The notes beneath the pieces are model-generated. The model was not told the origin of the DNA. It saw only the letters and a program-made list of their open reading frames with translations, and made no database searches. The translations under genes were made by a program, and so were the position numbers. Source: JAXHUH01 sp034211175 (GTDB lineage Bacteria; Actinomycetota; Acidimicrobiia; Acidimicrobiales; CAIXPF01). Taken from it: a stretch of 64,000 bases of DNA. The stretch covers positions 19,524-83,523 of the forward strand of contig JAXHUH010000063.1 in the NCBI GenBank assembly GCA_034211175.1, in the 5' to 3' direction. Shown in pieces: positions 35,773 to 43,878 of this stretch. Position 1 is the first letter of the stretch. Each line of letters starts with the position of its first letter.

Positions 35773-37128
35773 TCAGGAACGTCGCGTCGGCGTCGCCCCC
35801 ACGACGAGCGCGAGGTGATCGGCCCGCGCCGTCGCCACGAAACCCCGGGCGAGGCGATCACAGAAGCCCGCATCAAGCTCGACAGCACCCGTAGCGCCGC
35901 CCGGCAGGCCGGCGGCCTGGAGAGCGCCCTGGACCATCATCGCCATCGTCGGTTCGATGAGGCGGATCGGTATGCATCTGGCGCGACCGTCGAAGTTGAG
36001 CGGGAACCCGGCGTTCACGAACGTCGCCCGGCGGTCTTGTGGCAGGTCGAAGTGGAGGTCGGCATGTACGTCGCGCTCGTCGAGCGCGTCGGTGCTGAGC
36101 GCGATGGAGTCGTCGGGCTCGCTCTCGGCGAGCTCGATGAAGTCCCGCCTCGACAGCTCGACCGTGCCCGATGAACCGCTGACGAGTGCGGCGGTGCCGC
36201 CGGGGGCGATGAGCGGCCAGTCGCTCGTCCGGAACGACGCCTGTCCGGAGCACCCGACGACGAGATCGTTCGGACCGCTCCCGGCCCCATGCGACGCGTG
36301 GGCGCGGTGGCCGGCTTGGATCGCGGTGCGGACCTTGGCGGGGTCGGGGTCCCACACGAACACGGTGGCGGCGGGGTACTCGGACGCGAGGAATCGGGCG
36401 ACCTCGGTTCCGACGCTGCCGTAGCCCAACACGAGGGCCCTGTTCGGCCCCGATGCGCCGAGTCGCGCGAGCGCGCGTCGGAGCGCTGCGACGATCGACA
36501 GGCCTATGAACGGAGACTCGATCCGCTTCTTCACCCAGCTCCGGGCGACGTCGACGACGGGTACGTTGCGGGCGAGGAGGGCCAGGTCGAGTCGGGCGTT
36601 GATCTTCTTGAAGCCGCGGGAGGTCTGCTCGACGATGCGGACGTCGTCGACCTCGTCGATGCGGTATGCGGCGAGTGCGTCGAGGACGTGGGCGCCATCG
36701 TCCAGAACGAGCAGCGGTCGCCGCGCTCGAGGATCGCTGTCGAGCCACTCCCTCACGAACGCCTGGACTCGCCGACGCTGGTAGGCGGCGTACGGTCGAG
36801 TCACCTGGAAGTCGTCGCACACGTCGAAGCGATCCGCTGCGATGCCGACGTGGTCGGTGAGTGCCCTGCGGGTGACGTCGTGGGACGTGTAGGGCACGTC
36901 GATCCACGTGATCCGCTCCGGCGGCAGGCCGAGCTCGACGAGCGCCCTGGCCATCGCCACCTGGTCCACGAGCTGGTGTTGGACGAACAGTGCATCGAAT
37001 CGGTCGAGCACGGTGCCGGCGGACCGGCTGTGCTCGACGAGGTCGGCGAGGAGCGGCGTGTCGTCGAGCGTGGGGATCGACTCGTCGAGATTCAGGAAGT
37101 CGTCGAGCACGTCGACGGTCGCGTGCAT
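35773..37128 (-). CDS. S-adenosylhomocysteine hydrolase-like NAD-binding protein
   Basis: A 451-residue protein. A Rossmann segment near residue 232 (ALVLGYGSVGTEVARFLASE) matches the NAD domain of AdoHcy hydrolase, and NAGFPLNFDG near the C-terminus resembles the family's NGGFPVNF. The N-terminal half (DDFLNLDESIPTLDDTPLLA and onwards) does not match the canonical substrate domain. This is probably a divergent relative acting on another nucleoside-type or unknown substrate. ATG 37128 has GAGGG upstream; the frame runs on to 38241 only as antisense. It is divergent from the ABC transporter. Confidence 0.68.
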   Translation of the reverse strand: MHATVDVLDDFLNLDESIPTLDDTPLLADLVEHSRSAGTVLDRFDALFVQHQLVDQVAMARALVELGLPPERITWIDVPYTSHDVTRRALTDHVGIAADRFDVCDDFQVTRPYAAYQRRRVQAFVREWLDSDPRARRPLLVLDDGAHVLDALAAYRIDEVDDVRIVEQTSRGFKKINARLDLALLARNVPVVDVARSWVKKRIESPFIGLSIVAALRRALARLGASGPNRALVLGYGSVGTEVARFLASEYPAATVFVWDPDPAKVRTAIQAGHRAHASHGAGSGPNDLVVGCSGQASFRTSDWPLIAPGGTAALVSGSSGTVELSRRDFIELAESEPDDSIALSTDALDERDVHADLHFDLPQDRRATFVNAGFPLNFDGRARCIPIRLIEPTMAMMVQGALQAAGLPGGATGAVELDAGFCDRLARGFVATARADHLALVVGATPTRRS

Positions 37129-37437
37129 GGCGCCGTCCCTCGTCGGTGAGTGCCCGTCGCGCTCCACGGCGCCCAGTGTGCTCCGGCGGATCGGTTCGGG
37201 TCCCATGGATTCTGGCCATCGTCGGGCGCCCCGGCTCGCCGCGGCGCGTGGGGAGCGTTGTGGGTGCCGCGAGCGTGCATCGACATCGGGGTGATCCTGT
37301 GAACCGGCTTCTCGATGCGCACGTACCACTCTCCGTCCAAATGTCCGCACAACATGTTGTCCGTGCAAGTCGGCACGGGCGGCGGGGGAACGTGTCCGGC
37401 TACCACGCCGGCTCGCGTCGCCAGGAGGAGGCCAGCC
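37129..37437. promoter_or_regulatory. Divergent control region with 12-bp palindrome
   Basis: A gene-free spacer of about 310 nt between the divergent SAH-hydrolase-like and ABC genes. It holds the perfect palindrome ACAACATGTTGT at 37349-37360, flanked by near-direct GTCCGCAC and GTCCGTGC words, in a locally AT-richer patch. This would suit a dimeric repressor; no regulator gene is adjacent. A strong AGGAGGAG lies just before the ABC start. Confidence 0.5.
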
Positions 37438-39186
37438 ATGTCCATCGAGACCGTCGCACCGCAGTGGTGGCCACGAGGGGGCGAGCCCCTCGCCGGGGCT
37501 CGGCCCGATGCCGGCCGGGCGAGCGTCGGGGTGCACCTCTCGTGTCGTGACCTGGTCGTGCGCGCGTCCGACGGCACGGCGCTGCTCGACGAGATCACCT
37601 TCGACATCCGACCCGGTGAGCTGGTGGCGATCGTCGGGGCGAGCGGCGCGGGCAAGTCGACCCTGCTCGGCGCGCTCGCCGGGTCCCGGGCGGCGGCCGC
37701 CGGCGAGGTGTTGATCGACGGCGACGCGGCCCATGCGATCAGCGCGGCGCGCCGCCGCGAGATCGGGTTCGTTCCCCAGGACGACGTGATCCACCGCGAC
37801 CTGCCGCTCGGGCGGGTCCTCACCTATGCGGCCCGGCTGCGGCTGCCCGCCGGCTCGACCCGTGCGGACGTGCGCGCCGCGGCGGCCCGTGCCCTCGCGG
37901 CGGTCGATCTCGACGACCGGGCCGACGTCCGGGTGTCCGAGCTCAGTGGCGGCCAGCGCCGCCGGGCGTCGATCGCTCTGGAGCTGGTCACCAGCCCGCG
38001 GGCGTGCCTGCTCGACGAGCCGACCTCCGGGCTCGACCCGGTCGCTGCCGCGGGTGTGGTCGACGAGCTGCGTCGGCTGGCCGACGGCGGCGCCACCGTC
38101 GTGTTCGTCACCCACGCCGCGGCCGACCTCGCCCGCTGTGACCGGATCGTGGCGGTCGCGCCCGGCGGGCGGCTGGCGTTCTTCGGCACCCCGGTCGAGG
38201 CGATGGAGGCGTGGGGCGTCCGCGACCTCGAGGCGCTCCACCGGCGCCTGACCGACGGCTCGGTCGCGCCGATGACCTTCGCCCCCCGCCGTCCGGCGCT
38301 CGCCGCCGGTGCCACGCCCGGTGCCGGTGCTCGTGCGCCCCGGCGGTTCGTGCAGTGGGCGGCGCTCACCGCCCGCACGCTCGAGACGGTGGCCCGCAAC
38401 CGCCTGACGCTGGCGATCATGGTCGGCTCACCGGCGATGGTCGTCGCCATGTTCGCCGTGCTGTTCCGGCCCGGGGCGTTCGACCCGGCCGACCCGAGCC
38501 CGACCTCGGCGATCATGATCGGCTTCTGGGTGGCGTTCGGTGGCTTCTTCTTCGGTCTCACCTACGGGCTGCTGCAGATCTGCCCCGAGGTGGCGATGAT
38601 GCGCCGGGAGCGCCGGGGAGGGGTGTCGCCGGGCCTGCAGCTGCTGGCCAAGCTCGCGGCGCTCACGCCGGTGCTGATCGCCATCGACGTGGCCATGCTC
38701 GCGGTGCTGCGGTGGTTCGACCGCCTCCCGGCACTCGACGGCGCGACCACCGGCCGCCTGGCGATCACGCTGGCCCTCGACGCCGTCGCCGCGCTGGCCC
38801 TCGGTCTGCTGGCGTCGGCTGCGGTCTCGACCCCGGCCCAGGCGTCGCTGGCGCTGCCCATGCTGTGCTTCCCCGCGGTGCTGTTCTCCGGCGCGGTGTT
38901 GCCGGTCCCGGTGATGGCCGGCGCCGGGCGGGCGATCAGCGCCGCCATGTCGGACCGCTGGGCGTTCGAGGCGGTCGGGCGTGACCTCGGCCTGCGTGAG
39001 CTGTTCGCCTCGGGTTCGTCGCCGCTCGGCCCGGCCCTGCTCGACGAGTACGGCTCGACGTGGACGGTCGGCATCGGCACCGTCTGGGTCGTGCTGGTCG
39101 GGTTCACGGCGCTGTTCTCGGCCGCGGCGTGGCTCGTCCTGGTCAGCCGCTGCCGGACCGGCGGTTCCCACACGTCCGCCTCCTGA
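37438..39186 (+). CDS. ABC half-transporter (ABCG-like, ATPase fused to ABC2 membrane domain)
   Basis: A 582-residue protein with an N-terminal ATPase: Walker A GASGAGKST (about 66-74), Q-loop VPQDD, signature LSGGQRRR (about 169), Walker B ACLLDEPTSGLD. From about residue 300 there are six membrane helices of the ABC-2 type. The order ATPase-then-membrane is that of ABCG proteins and should give a homodimeric exporter. The cargo is unknown. The start has AGGAGGAG upstream. The two-TIR gene follows after 70 nt on the same strand. Confidence 0.88.
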   Translation: MSIETVAPQWWPRGGEPLAGARPDAGRASVGVHLSCRDLVVRASDGTALLDEITFDIRPGELVAIVGASGAGKSTLLGALAGSRAAAAGEVLIDGDAAHAISAARRREIGFVPQDDVIHRDLPLGRVLTYAARLRLPAGSTRADVRAAAARALAAVDLDDRADVRVSELSGGQRRRASIALELVTSPRACLLDEPTSGLDPVAAAGVVDELRRLADGGATVVFVTHAAADLARCDRIVAVAPGGRLAFFGTPVEAMEAWGVRDLEALHRRLTDGSVAPMTFAPRRPALAAGATPGAGARAPRRFVQWAALTARTLETVARNRLTLAIMVGSPAMVVAMFAVLFRPGAFDPADPSPTSAIMIGFWVAFGGFFFGLTYGLLQICPEVAMMRRERRGGVSPGLQLLAKLAALTPVLIAIDVAMLAVLRWFDRLPALDGATTGRLAITLALDAVAALALGLLASAAVSTPAQASLALPMLCFPAVLFSGAVLPVPVMAGAGRAISAAMSDRWAFEAVGRDLGLRELFASGSSPLGPALLDEYGSTWTVGIGTVWVVLVGFTALFSAAAWLVLVSRCRTGGSHTSAS

Positions 39187-39204
39187 GGGTCTCCTCGCCC
39201 AGAC

Positions 39205-39242
39205 CGCCGCCGGCAGCGTGATGTATCGCGCGGCCGGCGGCG
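39205..39242 (+). terminator. Inverted repeat between the ABC and two-TIR genes
   Basis: Perfect 10-bp arms (CGCCGCCGGC and GCCGGCGGCG) separated by 18 nt, ending 14 nt before the next ATG. It could be a terminator or attenuator that limits read-through into the TIR gene, or an operator. Confidence 0.45.
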
Positions 39243-39256
39243 CTCTCTGTTGAACC

Positions 39257-40714
39257 ATGGCGGCGACGTTCCCCGGCGGCACGGTGTACGTCACCTTCGA
39301 CGTGCGCGACCCGGCTGCGGCCGCGGTCGTGGACCGGCTCGAGACGGCGGTGGCCCGGCTGGGCCACGGGCTCCGTCGCCCGTACCGGGGCGTGCTGGAA
39401 CCGCACGACGCGGTCGTGGCGGCCCGGCTGGCATCGGCGTCGGTGGCGGTCGTGGTCATCGGCCGGGGATGGTCCGCCGCGCTCGGCGATCCCTCGCTCG
39501 GCCTGGGCGTGGAGGTCGACGAGGTCGTGCGCGCCGGACGGCGCAATGGCCTCCGGGTCGTGCCGGTGCTCCTGGCCGGGGCGTCGATGCCGGATCCTGT
39601 GGAGCTGCCGTCGGGGCTCGCCGCCGTCGCCGAGGCGCCCTACGAGCTCGCTTCGAACGACGAGGTCGCCGACCTCGCCGAGCACCTGGTGCCCGACGGC
39701 CCTGCATGGCAGGTCGACGACTCCGTCGATGCGGAGGGCCCGTCCGTCTCCGGCTCGGCGGGGTCACCGCGTGCGCCCGACGCGTCCGCCGCGACGGATG
39801 GTGCGCTGCCCGCGCCGGACGAGGAGTGGTCGGTCCCGGCGGGCTCGGGCCGGGCGGGCCGCGGTCGAGTTCGCTCGCCGGCGAAGGGTGCGCCCCGTCG
39901 CGACGCCGGTGGCCGACCGGGGCGCTCGGCAGCCGAGCCGGTCGGCATCGGGGCGGCGGCACCGCGGCAGGTGCCGCGATCGCAGCCGTTCGTCGTGCGA
40001 CTCGCCGCCTATGCCCCCGACCTGGAGCGGGCCGCCAGGCGACGGCTGCGGGACGGTCGCCGGGCGGCGGTGAAGCTCGGCGTGCACGAGACCCGCTGGC
40101 GGGTCGGTGAGCGCATCGAGGTGCGTTGCGCCGGCGTCGGCCTGGAGGTGGTCGAGCCGGTCCGGGACCTGACGTGGGACGGTCGGCTTCTGGAGGCGGT
40201 GTTCGACGTCGCGATCCGCGACGACTTCCGGCCCGATGAGGCGGTCGTGCGGCTCAGCGTGCTCGCTGCCGGCTTGCCGGTCGCCGAGGTCCGACTCCAC
40301 GTCGGTGTCGGTCGGCGCAGTCGGTGGCGGCGGGCGACGGCAGCGACCGAGGCGGTGAGGGCCGCGTTCGCGTCGTACGCCTCCGCCGATCGCGACCGGG
40401 TCCTCGACGTGGTGCGGGGCTACCGGGGCGCCGGGGTCGAGGTGTTCCTCGACTGCCTCGACCTGAAGGCGTCGGAGGTGTGGAAGGAGCGCCTGCGCCG
40501 CGAGATCGAGGGGCGGGAGCTGTTCCTGCTGTTCTGGTCGTCCGCAGCGGCCCGCTCGCCGTGGGTGGGGTGGGAGATCGACACGGTCGTCGACCACCGG
40601 GGCACGAACGGCGTCCACATCGAGCCGCTCGAGGCGGGTGTCGCGCCCCACGACCGGCTCGCACACCTCCAGCACGGCGACGTCGCCGCCAGGCTGCGTG
40701 GCAGCGACGGCTGA
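39257..40714 (+). CDS. Protein with two TIR-type domains
   Basis: A 485-residue protein. Residues about 8-145 form a diverged TIR-like domain (GTVYVTFDVRDPAAAAVVDR, VAVVVIGRGWSAALGD, RNGLRVVPVLLAGASMP). A disordered linker follows (about 148-235), then a beta-rich region (about 238-345) of the type that often precedes TIR in bacteria. The C-terminal TIR (about 370-485) has AAFASYASADRDRVL, GVEVFLDCLDLKASEVWKER, LFLLFWSSAAARSPWVGWEI; the Glu of WVGWEI is the expected catalytic position of NAD-cleaving TIRs. There are no membrane segments. A role in defence or signalling is inference. Confidence 0.8.
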   Translation: MAATFPGGTVYVTFDVRDPAAAAVVDRLETAVARLGHGLRRPYRGVLEPHDAVVAARLASASVAVVVIGRGWSAALGDPSLGLGVEVDEVVRAGRRNGLRVVPVLLAGASMPDPVELPSGLAAVAEAPYELASNDEVADLAEHLVPDGPAWQVDDSVDAEGPSVSGSAGSPRAPDASAATDGALPAPDEEWSVPAGSGRAGRGRVRSPAKGAPRRDAGGRPGRSAAEPVGIGAAAPRQVPRSQPFVVRLAAYAPDLERAARRRLRDGRRAAVKLGVHETRWRVGERIEVRCAGVGLEVVEPVRDLTWDGRLLEAVFDVAIRDDFRPDEAVVRLSVLAAGLPVAEVRLHVGVGRRSRWRRATAATEAVRAAFASYASADRDRVLDVVRGYRGAGVEVFLDCLDLKASEVWKERLRREIEGRELFLLFWSSAAARSPWVGWEIDTVVDHRGTNGVHIEPLEAGVAPHDRLAHLQHGDVAARLRGSDG

Positions 40715-40727
40715 ACGGCGACGGCGA

Positions 40728-41159
40728 TCAGTCGGGCGTGGGGGCGGTGTTCGCGGGCTCGTCGACGGGCACGACGTCGATCGGGATCGTCTTGATGCTG
40801 ACGTTGTCGAGCACGACCTCGATCGAGTACGAGCCGTAGCTCGGGATCGGGATGCCGAAGTTGATCGACGACATCATCTGCAGCTTGCGCCCCGGCGTGT
40901 GGTCGAGCGGGACCCGCGGGGTCACCGACGCGCCGACCTCCCGGAGGCGGGTGCCGTCGGCGTCGAGGACGATGACCTCGAGGCGGTGGGTCCGGTCGGC
41001 CTCGCCGAGGGTGAACAGCAGTCGCATGAGGAGCCCGACGTTCTGGGTGCGCGGCACCTCGGCGACCCGGATCCGGTCGAGCCCACCGGCGATGAGGTAG
41101 CCGAGCCCGTTCTCGACGCGTGCGTAGTCGGCGAGGATCGCGAAGTCGAGGTCTGCCAC
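40728..41159 (-). CDS. DUF6941-like protein
   Basis: A 143-residue protein opening ADLDFAILADYARVENGLGY and continuing with a beta-rich region (RLEVIVLDADGTRL, GSYSIEVVLDNVSIKTIPID). This matches the small DUF6941-type family of unknown function, probably a beta-sandwich. The GTG at 41159 lies 6 nt after TAGGGT, so it is probably leaderless. It converges on the two-TIR gene with a 13-nt gap. Confidence 0.65.
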   Translation of the reverse strand: MADLDFAILADYARVENGLGYLIAGGLDRIRVAEVPRTQNVGLLMRLLFTLGEADRTHRLEVIVLDADGTRLREVGASVTPRVPLDHTPGRKLQMMSSINFGIPIPSYGSYSIEVVLDNVSIKTIPIDVVPVDEPANTAPTPD

Positions 41160-41165
41160 CGCCGA

Positions 41166-41171
41166 ACCCTA
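41166..41171 (-). promoter_or_regulatory. Leaderless -10 element of the DUF6941 gene
   Basis: TAGGGT on the minus strand, 6 nt before the GTG at 41159. Confidence 0.45.
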
Positions 41172-41223
41172 CCGGCCGTGTCGCGGGTACGGCCGCGACG
41201 TTCCCCGGTCTGGACGAGGGTCA

Positions 41224-41605
41224 TCAGCCCTTGATGACGGTGGCGTCGATCTCGACGAGCTGGTCGACGTAGCCGAGGACCGGCGTGCCCAGGAGGGTCG
41301 CCGGGGGCACGCCGTCGGGGAAGGGCCGTGACCCCGGCCCAGGCGTCGATGAGGTTGCCGTGCTCGCCGACGACGTGCACGACGAGCTGGTGGATGTCGC
41401 CCGGCCCGAACCCGTGGGCGCCGAGGATCGTCACCAGGTTGTCGAGGCACTGCTCGGCCTGGGCCCGGGGGTCGCCACGGCCGACGAGCTCGCCGTCGCC
41501 GTCGAGGGGGACCTGCCCGGCCACGAACAGCTGGTCGCCGAGCCGCTGGGCGTAGTGGTAGCCGGGCGATGTCGCGAGGCCGGCGGCCTCCTCGAGCTCG
41601 TTCAC
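41224..41605 (-). pseudogene. RidA/YjgF-family gene with a frameshift
   Basis: The frame from ATG 41605 encodes a RidA front (SPGYHYAQRLGDQLFVAGQV to DAWAGVTA). It then shifts by one base at about 41320-41326, inside a run of C and T. The shifted frame continues the family exactly (FPDGVPPATLLGTPVLGYVD, ending IDATVIKG and TGA at 41226-41224). One extra C explains it. The Arg that RidA needs for imine hydrolysis is absent (ATLLGT), placing it with the Arg-less Rid subfamilies. A sequencing error is as likely as true decay. Confidence 0.8.
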
Positions 41606-41836
41606 GGCCGTCGTCCTCCTGGTCGTTGCGCGGTGCAGCTCGTGATCCTGGTCGCCCGGTGCGCCGTGGGCCAGCGGATTGTGATCACTCGACGGCCTTC
41701 GGGTCGCGTCACGGTCGGTCGGTCGCCGCGGGGCGTGGGTGGCGACCGACGTGTCGGCGCGTGCCGAACCGTCCCGGTCCTACGTTGCGCGCGCCCCGGC
41801 GCCGAGCCCGGGTCGTCCGATCCCCGGGAGGTCGTT

Positions 41837-42883
41837 GTGGTGTTCGGTGCGAGCACGTCCGTCGAGCCGGCGTCGGCCGCCTCCGCGCCCGACTGGGCCG
41901 CCGTGTGGCGCCGGGCCGGAGCCACCGGGGTCGTCCGGCTCGACGACGGGCGGTGGCTGGTCGCGTCGCCGGACGCGGTCGCGGCGGTGCTCGGTGCGGA
42001 GGCAGCTTCGGTGGTTCCCGCCGGTGAGGTGGTCGACCGGGTCGGCGGGCTGCAGCGGCGAATGGCCCGGTTCTCCGACGGCGCCGACCACGGGCGCAGA
42101 CGGGCCGCGGTGGTCGAGCTCCTCGATGCCGCGGACCCGGTGGTCGTCGAACAGCGGGCGGCCGAGCTCACGACGCGGTGGCTCGACGGTCGCGACTCCC
42201 CTGACGCGATGGCGCTCGCCCGGGAGGTCCCCGCCCGGGTGCTGGCCGAGGCGCTGGGACTCGACGGTCGCACCGTGGCGCCGGTGATCGACGGGCTGTG
42301 CCGCCGGCTGGCCCCCATGCTCGGCGCGGTCGATCGGCCGGACCCGGACGAGGTCGCCGACGCGGTGACGGCGGCGTTCGGGCCGCTCGACGACGAGACG
42401 GTGGTCGCCAGGGTCTCGATCCTGTTCCAGGCGATGGACGCCACCGCCGCACTGATCGGTGTGGCGGCCCGCCGGCTGCTCGGCGGGCACGGCCGGATCG
42501 AGCGTTCCGACGTGGAGCGGGTGGCGAGGAGCGAACCCCCGGTGCAGCTCACCGTCCGACGGCTGCTCGAGGACGTGTCCGTCGGTTCGACGACGATCCC
42601 CGCGGGCAGCGACGTCGTCGTCGGCCTGGCCGCCGCCGAGCTCGCCGGAGGGCCGGGAACCGGCGACGGGCCGGTGCCGTGGACCTTCGGTCGCGGCCCG
42701 CACCGCTGCCCGGGTGCAGCGCAGGCGGGCGCGATCACCGCCGGTGTGCTCGGCGCCCTCGCGGCCGCCGGTGCCCACCTCGTCGACCAGCCGATCGAGC
42801 ACGAACCCCGCCCGAACCTGCGCACGCCCGCCTCGCTCACCGTCACGCTGCGGTCGGGGAGCGACCCGGCCGGCGACAGGTGA
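41837..42883 (+). CDS. Cytochrome P450-like protein, short and atypical
   Basis: A 348-residue P450-family protein. The heme loop FGRGPHRCPG (Cys 291) is intact, and PPVQLTVRRLLEDVSVGSTTIP matches the region after the K helix. Just before it the sequence reads VERVARSEPP: aligned to the family, the Glu of ExxR is Arg, with a Glu one residue earlier. The protein is about 50 residues shorter than most bacterial P450s, mainly at the N-terminus. It may be a specialised or non-functional P450. GTG 41837 has GGGAGG upstream. Confidence 0.75.
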   Translation: MVFGASTSVEPASAASAPDWAAVWRRAGATGVVRLDDGRWLVASPDAVAAVLGAEAASVVPAGEVVDRVGGLQRRMARFSDGADHGRRRAAVVELLDAADPVVVEQRAAELTTRWLDGRDSPDAMALAREVPARVLAEALGLDGRTVAPVIDGLCRRLAPMLGAVDRPDPDEVADAVTAAFGPLDDETVVARVSILFQAMDATAALIGVAARRLLGGHGRIERSDVERVARSEPPVQLTVRRLLEDVSVGSTTIPAGSDVVVGLAAAELAGGPGTGDGPVPWTFGRGPHRCPGAAQAGAITAGVLGALAAAGAHLVDQPIEHEPRPNLRTPASLTVTLRSGSDPAGDR

Positions 42884-43011
42884 TCGACCGGGACGGCCGG
42901 GCGCCTCGCTCGGGAACCGCCGGTTTGCCAAGCGAGCGTTCAGTGGACTGAGGTTTCAGGATCGGTCCCCTGATCGGGGGACCACCCGCTCGATGGAGGA
43001 GTACCCGAACG

Positions 43012-43755
43012 ATGAGCGTCGATGTCGACATCCGCGACGGTGTCATGGTCGTCACCCTGAACCGGCCCGAGGCGGCGAACGCGCTGAACGCCGAGGTCGG
43101 GGCGGGCGTGGTCGACGCCATGGACAGGGCCAGCAAGGACGTCGACGTGCGGACCGTCGTCATCACCGGCGCCGGCGAGAAGATCTTCTCGGCGGGCATG
43201 GACCTGAAGGCGTTCGCCGCCGGCGAGGACATGAGCAAGGTCGGTGCGGCGTTCGCCGCGCTCGGGGCGTGCCCGAAGCCGCTGATCGCCGCGGTGAACG
43301 GCCAGGCGCTGGCCGGCGGGTTCGAGGTCGTGATGCGGGCCGACCTCGTCGTCGCCGCCGATCACGCCCGGTTCGGGATCCCCGAGGTCAAGCGGGGCCT
43401 GGTCGCGGCCGGTGGCGGTACCCGCCTGCCGCGGCGGATCCCGGTGCAGATCGCGCTGGAGATGGGCCTCACCGGCGAGCCGATCTCGGCTGCCCGTGCA
43501 CTGGAGCTGGGCCTGATCAACCGGGTCGTCCCCGCCGCCGAGGTGCTCGACACCGCCATGGGCCTCGCCACCACGATCGCGGCCAACGGCCCCCTCGCCG
43601 TGCAGGCGACCAAGCAGCTGATGCTCGAGGAGCTCGGCCCCGACACGGCCGAGCACGTCGGCAAGGTCACCGCCCCCGTCTTCGCCAGCGACGACGCCAA
43701 GGAAGGCGCCCGCGCCTTCGCCGAGAAGCGCGCCCCCGAGTGGAAGGGCCGCTGA
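43012..43755 (+). CDS. Enoyl-CoA hydratase/isomerase family protein
   Basis: A 247-residue crotonase-fold enzyme with ALNAEVGAGVVDAMD, the oxyanion segment FSAGMDLKAFAAGED, GQALAGGFEVVMRADL and FGIPEVKRGLVAAGGG, where the Glu of IPEVKRG is the expected catalytic residue. It probably hydrates or isomerises an acyl-CoA double bond. GGAGG lies upstream of the ATG. It follows the P450 gene by 128 nt and may be co-regulated. Confidence 0.9.
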   Translation: MSVDVDIRDGVMVVTLNRPEAANALNAEVGAGVVDAMDRASKDVDVRTVVITGAGEKIFSAGMDLKAFAAGEDMSKVGAAFAALGACPKPLIAAVNGQALAGGFEVVMRADLVVAADHARFGIPEVKRGLVAAGGGTRLPRRIPVQIALEMGLTGEPISAARALELGLINRVVPAAEVLDTAMGLATTIAANGPLAVQATKQLMLEELGPDTAEHVGKVTAPVFASDDAKEGARAFAEKRAPEWKGR

Positions 43756-43878
43756 CGCGCCGAGCGGCGTGAGGTGTCCGTCCGCGGCCGCAGGATTCGC
43801 GACCGTCGGGCGGCGCCGTCGCGTCCGTCCCGCGGCCTCGGGGCGGACGGTCCGGCGCTCGTGTGAGGCGCCGCGCCT

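Noticed and set aside
34872..35894. Plus-strand frame of 340 residues after bldD
   Set aside because: It overlaps the membrane-protein gene in another frame, is almost entirely Arg/Pro/Gly, and runs through the bldD terminator.
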